From the NCBI GenBank assembly GCA_008828725.1, contig MEHQ01004162.1, forward strand, positions 175,813-239,812: a stretch of 64,000 nucleotides of DNA, given 5' to 3'. The notes below the pieces were generated by a model. It made no database searches and was not told the origin of the DNA. It worked only from the letters and a program-made list of their open reading frames with translations. Both the position numbers and the translations under genes were made by a program. Position 1 is the stretch's first letter, and every line of letters starts with the position of its first letter. This document shows positions 33,945 through 44,365 of this stretch, one piece after another. This DNA is from Saccharina japonica. Lineage: Eukaryota > Sar > Phaeophyceae > Laminariales > Laminariaceae.

Positions 33945-34270
33945 CGTTTGTTTAATATATTCGCCCTTCCTTCCTCTCTCCTCCCTAGTCGTAACTCAGA
34001 TCCGGGGTTAAAAAGTAGGCTTCTCTCCCTCGTCCCCAACTACGGTTTTTGCCTTGCGTTTTTATCGCGAGAAGACTTCAGCATTTTCTTCCTTCGTCGA
34101 CTCGTATCGGATTGTGCCTACCCATGCTACTAAATAGGCGCTCTCAGCAGTTGGTTCCGTGTTTTTGTTAATTTTGCATATGCACTCAAAAGTCCGACTC
34201 ACGTGAGATTCGAACGCAACACATCAACGTTTATAAGCGTTCGAGGTTACCAATAGCCCATCGGGGCGAC
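33945..34270 (-). mobile_element. tRNA-derived SINE (S4), minus strand
   Basis: Units 1 and 3 lack this segment. Read on the minus strand it starts with a tRNA-like head: A-box-like GGGCTATTGGTAACC near 34246-34260 and B-box-like GCGTTCGAATC near 34205-34215, with an AACG/CGTT stem between. Spacer DNA follows, then the conserved SINE body with CCGGATCTGAGTTACGACTA near 33988-34007. The head differs from that of S2, so two kinds of head share one tail. The tail end is degenerate. Confidence 0.75.
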
Positions 34271-34830
34271 CGATTCATTGCTCACATGAAACAAACACCT
34301 GGTGTGGCATACAACAACAACGCCTGCATCAGGTGTTAGCGGTGTTTGGTCAGTACCGGCCCCTGGTCACGGGTGTCGAGTTGTAGTCTACAGGCTGACG
34401 TCCATATATACCTACTGTAGATGAAACACAGTTACTATGCTTGAATAGATGCAATGTCTTGTTTTTTCAAATCGGAGGGATGTAACCTGCGGCGAGCGAA
34501 CGAGTTTAGTGTAACTTTCCGTTCGCTATATTGTATGATCAGCTTACTTCTAAAGTGTCGGATGTAATTCAGCTACAGTGGTTTTCAACTGGACATTAGG
34601 GAATGTGGCTGTACCATAGACAGCCGGCCCCCGTACAACAGCTAATGCAGTACATCTACTCGTAGGGTGTGTTCCCGTTCTCGAGATGGTAACGTCATAG
34701 TGGCAATGCTCACCTAGATCAATCTTGTCCGTTTCTATGGCCACATGATTGCCTGTTTTTACAACACACTGGCATATTATATACCAACGATTGTTCTCAA
34801 GAGCAACGTGGTACCACCTATGCGCCTTTT
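34271..34830. repeat. Inverted-duplication arm, distal part
   Basis: Non-coding. It is collinear with 59340-59880 of unit 3 and missing from unit 1. The reverse complement matches 19440-19790, with shared AGCTGTTGTACGG and CCACATTCC. Confidence 0.6.
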
Positions 34831-36505
34831 AGAATATAGAGCAGAACCTCAAATTACAGCATTGAAACAGGCGGTTCCCACTGACGTCTCGAACGGCCGA
34901 ACAGTGCATCGCGCGCCCCAATTAAGTAATGATTATAAGGTATCCGTGCTTGGCCAGTGCCCTGTCTTCATGCATTCAGCGCACTGTGACTTGAGCAGCT
35001 CAAGACCTCACGGTCCACGCAATTGTGCCACCCGAGTAGGCGCTATTCACGGCTCGGGTTGTCCGCGGTTGAAGGAACGAAAAATCCAGGGCTCCTCCTG
35101 TATGCAACTAAACAGGCAAACATATAATTTATTAAACGAAGAGTTCGGGATCCAAACTACAGCGGCCCAGCTCGGCCTGAGTAGGCACCTCCACAACCAA
35201 TAAAACATGTACGTACAGCATTATGCCCGCTTGCCAAAACTTGCGCCGATAATCTAAACCCGGAAAATCCCCATATTTCAGCTTATAATGCTCACACCGA
35301 CCCGTCTATATAGTAGAGGCTGGCTTAGGCAGTGTGAAACTACTACGTTCTTCTACGAAAGAGCGTGGGGAGAGCAACATATCACATTATACGCTGTTGC
35401 ATTAGAGTTGTGTTTTGCTAAAATACCCTTAAAAAGAAGCGGAAAAATGAAGTCGTGGAAATCGGGTACACGTGTATATTTGCTGCTTGCTGCCCCTTTT
35501 GCCAAATAAAAGCAGTGCTTGGGTAGATAGTGTAAAAAACACACGTGTAATCGCCTGGAAAGGTGTTTCAAGTTACGCGACGAGGACATCCTAGAAGGAT
35601 GGCACGAGTACTGGTGTCGTTTAAATATACTCGCTGCGGTGCACCAAGGGGCGCATATCCCATGCGCCAAACTAGCGGTACGTACCATAGCCAGGTCTTT
35701 GGCAGGCTTACAACGCCTCTAATACGAGAAACCATATTTAGTCGAGGTAGCCTCAGGAGCAGAATTGGTTGCAAAACCAGGCATTTTCTATATTTCGTGA
35801 TCAAAACAACGCAGGTGGAACACCCCTAGGCGTTTGTAGAGTAAAAGTGCAGGGCGCAGCGACCTACATGCAACGCAACGAAATGCCCGGAACAGACACG
35901 TGATATACGTCCAAATGTGGTAATGAAACAACGCCTCTCTCGCCCGCTGTATAGCTCTAATATACACTCGCAACTACTCGGTCGGCAGTCTAACTCTACT
36001 AGGCACCTATGTCTGAATTCCCAACGAGCACAACCCAGACTCCAAAATCCGTACAAACCAGGTATATTGTCGCTGCTGCGGTAGCTGTTCAAGTAACTCG
36101 TAGCGTCGATCGTCGTTCAAAGTGATGGTGTGGTACACTAAGAGATATGAGATGCCGCCCAAGGTATACCAGAAAAAAAACAAAATACAATCGAATGTCC
36201 ACGCTCAGTGTTGACGAGAAGATGGTAGTAGCGCTGGCGATGCCCCGGAAACAAACTCGACATACCCGCGTGGACTTAAAACACGGTTGCAATTCGGGGC
36301 ATTCAGCTTAAACTACCATGTAGTGCCGGGTGAAGCTGTATTTTTTTTTTCTCTAGATGCTACTGTACAGCAGTACCTGTAAAACGCTGGTAATAATACT
36401 CGTAGTTGTTTACGATAGTGCTGTGGGCGTCGATACTTGCTGTGACACGCCCAGAGAGACTGGGCTGCGCCACGTACATATACATGCTATTATTTAGTGG
36501 AAATC
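34831..36505. other. Sequence found only in unit 2
   Basis: No counterpart is seen in units 1 or 3. Several short frames (up to 111 codons) exist, none recognisable. No terminal repeats were found. Confidence 0.4.
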
Positions 36506-39244
36506 TCGAGATGCCAGGGGATTGGTAAGAGGGCTTTAAAGCGTAGGGTCCATTATCGGGTCCTTTGAACCCGAGGTAATGTACACTGACAGAGCTCCGA
36601 AAAGGCTGCAGTCTCGGTGTGGGGACAAAACACGTCGATTTGGAGCTGAGCCAGATTTAGGTTTCTGGGCAGTGCAGTAGTAAAAGAGCGAACCTATGGT
36701 CACCAGCCTTCGTATTCCCTCGCTGAAGCCTCGGCGATGTCAAATGTATGACTAATGCACGTCGCGTCGAGGAGGCACCCTGGAGCTAATGTTGAGTAGT
36801 GAAAGGTCGAAGGGTTTATATATGGGTTTGGATGATAGTGATTAAGGTCCCAGAATGGAATGATGTGACCTGTTCAAGGCGAACGTAATGTAACCTCTAG
36901 AACAACACTATCACGTACATATATATTTAGAAAGACACTTACAAGGTTGATTCCCCTCCGCCTCTGTCACCTGTTTCGTCGCTGCTCGCTTTAAATGGAC
37001 GGCAATTGCCTGTTTCTTCCGAGTGCTAAAACAAGAACTCGAAGGAACCAGTCATACTACGCGCGAGGGATGTGTGTAGGGTAAGCATGGTAATCCCTAT
37101 GCTGCACGTGAGTCTATACCTGGTACGTCATACCGGTACAAGGTTGGGCACGATAGCGAGTGAGCATGACTCGAGTACAAGCACGTGTACGGCGAGCGCG
37201 AGTGGGTGGTAGCCTTCATTGCTGGGTGAAATAGTATATGAACCCTTGATATCAATAGTAAAGCAACGAACATGAACGCAAGCCATACATGTCTACACTT
37301 TAAATACCACCCTGGCCGGTGCTATAATAGCTGTTTGGAATGTGATATAAACGTCAAACGAGTTTCTGTTATTATCGGCCAGGGTTACGTTACATGAGGA
37401 CCCCAACTGAAAATACCAATTCGAGACCTACTTCCACAACTCAAGGCACCGCGTCAGGAACAACCAGCCCCCATGCGGATTCTTTGTGATACTAAACAAA
37501 TGGACAAAACAAAGATGACATTTGTTTTTACAAAGGAACCAAGGACCGAGATGCAAGATCTTTGCCCAGCGAACACGATGCCACCAAACCAATACCCGAA
37601 GTTGTGTTCCTGAGGGTGGCCTCTTGAGATAATCGGGGTATTCCGGTGAAGGTAGGCATGTTCGTCCATATCATTGGATGCTGCACATCTTCCGTAACGG
37701 TCTGTCTTGCGGTACCAAATCAACAGTGTGAGTATCTGCCAAGAGAAGCAACGTATTACCTCTAAATCAGTGGGGAAGAACGTCTAGGCCTGATACATGC
37801 TGGGAATTTCGTTTTCTCGTGTTGGTTTAATAGGGCAGTACAGTAGATATCCCTTTGAGTAGGTACCTGTTGCCGCTTAGAAACGAACGAGGATGCATCT
37901 TGTCTACGGTGTTTCTTGTTGCTTCTCCAAACTGCTGTGTCAGTGCTCAATTCGACCGGCGTTCTATGATCAGACCCGCTATTAGACGAGCCCCACAAAG
38001 TCTGGTTGGTTTACACGAGGATAGGACAGCAGCATACGGAAGAATATCACCGATCAGCGTTCAACGGAGAACTACGAACAAACATTCAACGCAACACAAG
38101 CGTGCTTCCAATAGCTTAACATACGGTAATAAGCTTATCTACCCACCTTTCTTCCTACGTAGATTGATACTTACAGGTTGCGATCGACCCCTAGTCACTA
38201 ATAAAGTAGTAGTTGATGTGTGTATCACCTCCAATGTTATGAGTACGCCTGATAAGCTATATTGTGGATGAAATGTCAAGACACAGCTTATAGTGACAGG
38301 CTAACGAGAGTCGTTGTCGAGTGGGCTTGTATGCGATCTCTGGCAGAAGAGAAGATGACGATGGCAATACCAAGCCCAGTCGAGTGTGTGTTTTTTCAAC
38401 AGGCAGAGGGGACAACCAGCAGAACAGGAGTTAGCTTGGTGGGGGATGCGTGTGCGCTCGTTTCTAGACCACACCAATATACACAAACCCACATCAGCTC
38501 ATGACGATCCATGACCTTCGTCTTCCCAGCATTTTCTACAACCATCCGGGATTCTTTGAAGTGAACCGACATTGAACCGATGACTGCGTCGACCTACGTA
38601 GTTGAACTACAGTAGCACGACAGTCCCGTTGCTAAGGGTACATACTTATTTCCCATACCTGAAAGACTCACGATTTAGTGTAGGCTGCACTACAAACAGG
38701 CCAGCATAAAACTTCAGTTCCTGAGCGACGGTATGCCATCAGAGACTCCCCGCTACGTGTACGACGTTAGAATAAGACCGGCTGCTACTTACTGCTGTAC
38801 CAGATCAGAACGTGATACCGAATATATCACAGCTCTACGCCTAGAGGGGTACTGGCTACGCACTGATGATGTATTACCGGCTATATATATGATAACTCTG
38901 TTTTTTAAAGCGGCGGCTAGATTATACTGACTCTATTGCAGTATTAACGTCACCTCTGACACCTACTACAGTCGACATTGTAGTGATGTAGATGGCGAGC
39001 AGCAGCTGTAGCGGACAATCTATCCAGGAATAACTTTCGCTGTGCGTTCTACTCCCACCTTTTGTGGTCATATCGTCACGGAACTTCACCTTCAATTTTC
39101 GCAAGTGAGGGTCTTGTGTTTTATTTGTGGTTGAAAAGTGTACTCTCACGCTGCGGCTATGCATGAACACGGAGCAGCCTCGATGGAAGCTAAATTAGAT
39201 AGGGTCCATATATGTATTCGCCATCCCCACCGGAGATATCGGGT
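36506..39244. repeat. Intergenic repeat-unit block
   Basis: Collinear with 3775-5066 plus 6715-7925 and with 59890-61630. No gene is seen. It contains the empty site of the unit 1 element at about 38050. Confidence 0.65.
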
Positions 39245-40286
39245 TGTATGTCTAGACAGCGTGATGCCCAAAATAAAACCTTTCAAATAGAGGGGTCTTT
39301 AATACCAACTAGTTTGTTTTTAACATCTCACACACTCGAAAACCACGTTTTGTAAGCCCCCACGTGCAATCGTCGAAGCTCCTATCAGAGGGATTCAATA
39401 GAGCTGACGAGACGAAACCCCGTCATACTACTTGACGTATGTGTTGTCTGGTATGTACGACACGAATAAATCCATAGACATACGTATGTTCGAGTAAATT
39501 GTGTGCCGATCGGTGCTCTATAAGTAGAGAAAGGCGCTATGGCAAGATCTATTGTATACGTACCTGGCGTTGGTATACTGATGGTGTATCACACCGTCGA
39601 GCTCTATCATAGAGTTGACACGAGTACCCGTCGTAGAAGCCGTGGTTCCTGGTACACAACTGTACAAAGTATGTACGACGAGTACCGTATTGACGTTGCG
39701 ACGAACGAATTGATAACATGTTACAGTTCAACAATGATAAGGTTGTGACGCTTTACCTATGGACTGAAAATTGGCAACTTCCACACGATCACACAATAGG
39801 TACGAGTAGCATCGACGGGAGATATCAGGTATCTGTGAGCGAATCGTACGCCGAAACACAACACATCATACACCCATACACGACAGCATCCACGAGTAAT
39901 ACGAGTAATTGAGACAGCACTCGTACACCCCCCGCCACGATAGCTTCCGCGAGAGCATAGTGGCATCGACATCGATATTTTAGTCAGCAGCAGTGGTATG
40001 AATACAATATAGTTATAGCTACAGCAGAAGTACGTGTCAAGTTTTCACCGCATGCACCACTTGATAAGACAGTCCGCCTTTGCATTGTGCCTTTTGGTCC
40101 GTCTGGTGCTACTCGCGACGGGTGCTGAATGCACGAGTATGCATAACCGTCTTGTTGTATGAATACGTAATAGCCTGGCTTTCGCTGAATCGGCTATAAC
40201 TCTGAAACCATCTTCATATCCTACACTTATCAATCTGGCCCTAGCGCCGTGGGGGCGGGACGGCCTTTTATTCATTGTGTTAGTAT
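39245..40286. other. Intergenic, partly shared with unit 3
   Basis: 39245-40010 has no match elsewhere in the window. 40015-40286 matches 61619-61885, ending in a conserved GCCGTGGGGGCGGGA block. No gene is seen. Confidence 0.5.
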
Positions 40287-40499
40287 CGCACTCGAATGAG
40301 TAACACTCGCGTTGCTAGTCTCCGGTCTTACTAAAAAATAAGGTGTTGAGACAAGGCCATATAGTATCGAGCAAGTTTTGTCCAGTGTTAGTATCATTCG
40401 CGTTGCTACAGTATACAGTAGACAGTAGTCCCCAGTCCTGAAAAAAAGTTGCAAGTCTTTGTCCGGCGTTTTTCCCGCGGGCTCAGGGGTAGTTCCTCG

Positions 40500-40810
40500 T
40501 TGTCTTCAATGTTGCACAGGTGCTCCGAGTACCTTGGAGTAAAGTAAGGAGTATTATTGGAGATAAAATACTTCAGGTACGTCGTGTACTCAAAAAGTCT
40601 TTCGGGGTTCAATACTCCGGGATATACTGCTCGCACTCGGAGTATTTCGGGTATCAACACTCTCGATATACTGCTTGTACTCGGAGTATTTCGGGGTCCG
40701 ATACTGCGGGTACTCCTTGTACTCCAAGTATTTGAGGCTTCAGTACTGCTCATACTCCAAGTACTCCGAGTATTCAGGCCGCCAGTACTCTCATACGACG
40801 ATATACTCGG
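40500..40810. repeat. GAGTACTC-type degenerate short repeats
   Basis: Many copies of TACTCCGAGTA, TACTCCAAGTA and TACTCGGAGTA on both strands. A short piece occurs again at 41535-41560, to the right of the hAT-like element, suggesting that the element inserted into this repeat. Confidence 0.7.
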
Positions 40811-40820
40811 CGTACGAAAT

Positions 40821-41524
40821 TAGAGATGGCTCCCGGATTCAAAAATTGGAACCGGGACCAGTGCCGCCTTCGGTGGGATTTGACCAGTACCACCGTCCCG
40901 GGTACCCGCGGTACTGGGTATCCCGGGTACCCGGGGTTACGTGTACATTTTTATCCACTCTTGTGCTTGAGCGGCGTGAACGGTCCTCAGGCGGGGTGGT
41001 GAGGCGTGGTGAGGCGGAAGGTGGGAGGACAAAAGCCTTCATGTCGTCTCTCTCGATAAATAAAAATGCGAAAGAACCCGGGTACCCTGGTACCCGGAAG
41101 CCCGGGTACCCGGGATACGCAGTACCGCGGGTACTAAAAATGAAAACGGGACGGTACCGGTACTGACGGTTCCGGGTACCCGCCTCCGGGTACCCGGTTC
41201 CCACGAATCCGGGAGCCATCTCTATTCCGCTGGTAGCTGGTAGGGGTCTGGTGTATGTATGGCGTGTTGTGTGTGTGATAAAGCTAGCAGTACCATAACA
41301 TGTGACGGTAGGTAGGGATTGCTGTGCGTTGTGCGCTGTGCGCTGTCTATCGGGGGCTTCGTGGAGCGTAACTAATAACGGGTACCCAGGTACCCGGGAA
41401 CCCGGGTACCCGGAATACCCAGTACCGCGGGTAAAAAAAATGGAACCGTGACGGTACCGGTACCGACGGTTCCGTGTACCCGCCTCCGGGTACCCGGTTC
41501 CCACGAATCCGGGAGCCATCTCTG
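40821..41524. mobile_element. Non-autonomous hAT-like element with GGGTACCC-type interior
   Basis: The target duplication TACGAAAT lies at 40813-40820 and 41525-41532. Inverted ends are AGAGATGGCTCCCGGATTC (left) and its complement (right), preceded by T on the left and C on the right; the right end begins CAGAG as in many hAT elements. Inside are palindromic runs such as CCCGGGTACCCGGG. A second complete right end at 41205-41223 and a repeated 146-base right half (41078-41223 and 41378-41523) show internal duplication or nesting. The 323-codon minus frame across it has only repeat-derived Pro, Gly, Arg and Thr. Confidence 0.85.
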
Positions 41525-42694
41525 TACGAAATGCACTCGATACTCGGAGTATACTGCACAATCGGACTGCATAGGACGGTGCTTTCGTTTTTGAGATCGA
41601 AAAATACAAAGTATGTTCGCAGTCGTTGGTGTTGATTGAACGCGCTGAGGTTGGTCGGTAAACAAGATCCGGGAGTTGGCGAGGATCCAACTCGCGAGTA
41701 CCACTAGGTCCGAAAAAGGATCGCTCGCCCCGGCAATGAGGGCCTACGGAGACAGGAGCCACGGCAGATGGGGGCCGCTCGCGATGGGAAATAGGCACCA
41801 CTGCCTTCACGAGCTAGAGCCCGGCGTTGGGGTACACCACTTCCCTCAGGCTGCTGCTGCTGCTGCTGCCTGCTGTTGTTGGTGTTGACCATGGCCGAAC
41901 TATAAACGACGAGAAGTCCAAGGGACAATGGCACAAACACTGCGAACGGCAAATGCATACCGATACAGAGTCACCGTTGATGTTGCGAGCTCGCGAGGCG
42001 TGGTCGTGGGGCGTGGCATGTACTCATACACGTGGTGGTGAGGCGTCGTGGCTTGCTTTCATGACATGATCCGCAAAATCTCAACCCATCAGGATGCCCC
42101 CCCCCACCCCTGTTCAAACAATATTAATCATAGATGTGGAACTCCCAGAGGTCGGTCATTTTTTAGCAGGGTCTGCTGTAGGGGTTGAGGGAGGGGCCGA
42201 GGGCTGACGAACCGCTGTTGGTGTTCGCATGTTCTTAGGCACGGGTCTAGGACTTAGACAGGCTTACAGTCAGTGCCTATCCATGTTCAAGTATGTACGA
42301 GCTACCTCGAGAAGTCACGGAAGCGGTGCACACGCCGATTCGTTCGAAGGCTGCAAGTGTGCGTGCTTGCTCATGTGCTCAGCGTGCGTACTGCTGCGCT
42401 CGGCGTGTCGCACATACCCATCCTCTGATGCCGATACTCGGCCGAGACCCATGGTGCGTGCTTGGCTGTCGAGGCGTGCAAAAACTGTCACGACGCCGCT
42501 GCTGTACGCCCAGAACGAGCTTTGAGGGTCGAGCGGACAAGGGGGTACCCGTGGTGTGATTTGAGCGGTCACTTTTCTGTCACGCTGAGTAACTTGAAAA
42601 CTGGGGCAACTTTTGTCACGCCTATTATCTTGAAAATCGGTCTTCACTTTTGGGATTATGCTTGCTGAGTCTCCGGTCCAGCTGGAGCGGAGAA

Positions 42695-43609
42695 TTAGTA
42701 TAATATATACATATATATTGCCGGCGATCGGCTGGAAAAGCTAACAGTTAGTTGACTCTGTGTCGACGGCTGTCGTTTTGCTTGTTTCACAAGATCGCAT
42801 GCGGGCGGAAGTACGTGGGAAGTGGAAAGACGGCAAGCTGCATCAGCGCGAACGCTCTACTGGTAATACTTTGATATTTACTTGGTCGGTGTTGATGACG
42901 AATATCCCTGCTGCTGTACGATCTGTTTTCCAACGCGGGTACGGTACCTTAAGTACCTATGGAAATAGTTTCCTGCACATCACAATATTGGCTACTCGGC
43001 TTGGAGTATGTCGTCCGAGCTTCAAACTGTATGGACGCCGGCCAGGGTCTTCGGCTGACTCCGAGGTCCCAGCAACAAGGAAGGTATTTCCAAAACATAC
43101 ATTATACCGGTAAAGCGCTTGGGGAGGCGCACACAGGTGCCGTAGGCAAGAAACATTTGGGGTAGGGCCCACGGGCTTGATAAGCTACCCGTCACCTGAA
43201 ACAACCAGTCTATATTTTGAAGTGGGGCCTCTGTTGCATCGTATCTTGAGAACCGTGTCCTGCATTATAGGGCAGGGAGGGAGGGGATATAAAGGGTCGC
43301 GACCCTGACCAAAATACAGCAATTCGTGGAAACCCTGTGTTTATAGGTATTGTGCAGGTCGGCATCACGCAAGACGTCATCCCGGCGTCCTCGTGTTTCC
43401 CTTCACAGGTTACTGCGGTGAGCATAGTTGTCTCGGCCTGCTATGCACGCGCAGTAAAAGCTGCCTCCCGCAAAGCCTCGACAACCCAGGACCACCGACA
43501 AACGATTTGGCTGCTCCAATGAGGCAAGAGATAATCAGATGTACCTGAGACTGGTCCTAAATATAGGACATTGGACTGCAACGAAATTTTGGAATGTACC
43601 TTGTATTTA
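42695..43609. repeat. Intergenic repeat-unit block
   Basis: Collinear with 7925-8799 and 61895-62745. No gene could be supported. Confidence 0.6.
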
Positions 43610-44365
43610 CGAACAGTACCATGACGCAATGACACTGACGCCCAACCAACCGCCACCGGGGGAAATAAAGGTCTTGCACAGCGAGGCGGCACGCCACAAA
43701 CAGCACATTTCAATGGGTAAGGGAAGAACAACACCGTGAGGAAATAACAGCGGTCAGGGGGCAAGCACAAAGACCTAACCTCAGTTGTACTTTATTGGAA
43801 ACAAGCTCAATAATTTGCGGGCCTCTCACCTATCTGCTCAAGTCCACAGCAGACGAGAAGGAGCACAACTCTAAGCAGTAGAAGGTCGTCGTTGTCAGCC
43901 GTGCCAGCCGAATTGAAGTTAAGGAGGTTTCTTGGTACGAGGTGCTCCTTGTTTGCCGCTTTTCCGATCGTCGGGTTTTATACATATATTGGTGGGCGTG
44001 TTACGAGGGGATGGGGGACGGAAACAAGTTTTTCGAACGCGCTCCAGGCCGAAACCCGGCCTCAAAACAAACAGAGCCCCTCGACAGGCAGTACCTGGCG
44101 TTCTGAAGTCGCTCTCTTCCTTTCGACTGTGTTGCCTGAGTACGACGCCTCACAGCATCGCAGAAATAATCGGCGTTGTGCTCCGTCCTGTCTGCTGTGG
44201 ATTTGAACAGGTGAGGCTCACAACATTGTGGAGCTTGTTTCCAATCATAAGTAACTTTACCAGCTAAAATTAACTTACCGCACTGGGTCTTTGTGTACCT
44301 CATATTGCTATTAATATGGTCTAGTCTTGCTTTGCCGTTTTTAATATAACTTCGCTGTGTGCGGC
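43610..44365. repeat. Large inverted repeat with adjacent arms (unit axis)
   Basis: Arms 43610-43975 and 43990-44365 are reverse complements with many substitutions, separated by roughly 15 bases around 43980. Shared blocks include GTTGTGCTCC, GTCTGCTGTGGA and GAGCTTGTTTCCAAT. This is the uninterrupted form of the unit 1 pair and probably one axis of the inverted duplication that created genes A and B. Confidence 0.7.

Larger units (their letters stand above)
40287..42694. mobile_element. 2.4-kb insertion with a 7-bp target duplication
   Basis: TTAGTAT flanks the segment (40280-40286 and 42695-42701). Unit 3 reads straight across the site near 61879. A direct repeat, TTGCTNAGTCTCCGGTC-like, lies near each end (about 40313 and 42663). 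It contains the hAT-like element at 40821-41524, an ACTCCGAGTA-rich stretch and a short CTG run near 41853. No coding sequence is identifiable, so the class is undetermined. Confidence 0.5.

Noticed and set aside
40839-41810. 323-codon minus-strand frame
   Set aside because: It runs through the GGGTACCC repeats of a hAT-like element; composition is repeat-derived and it crosses the transposon ends.
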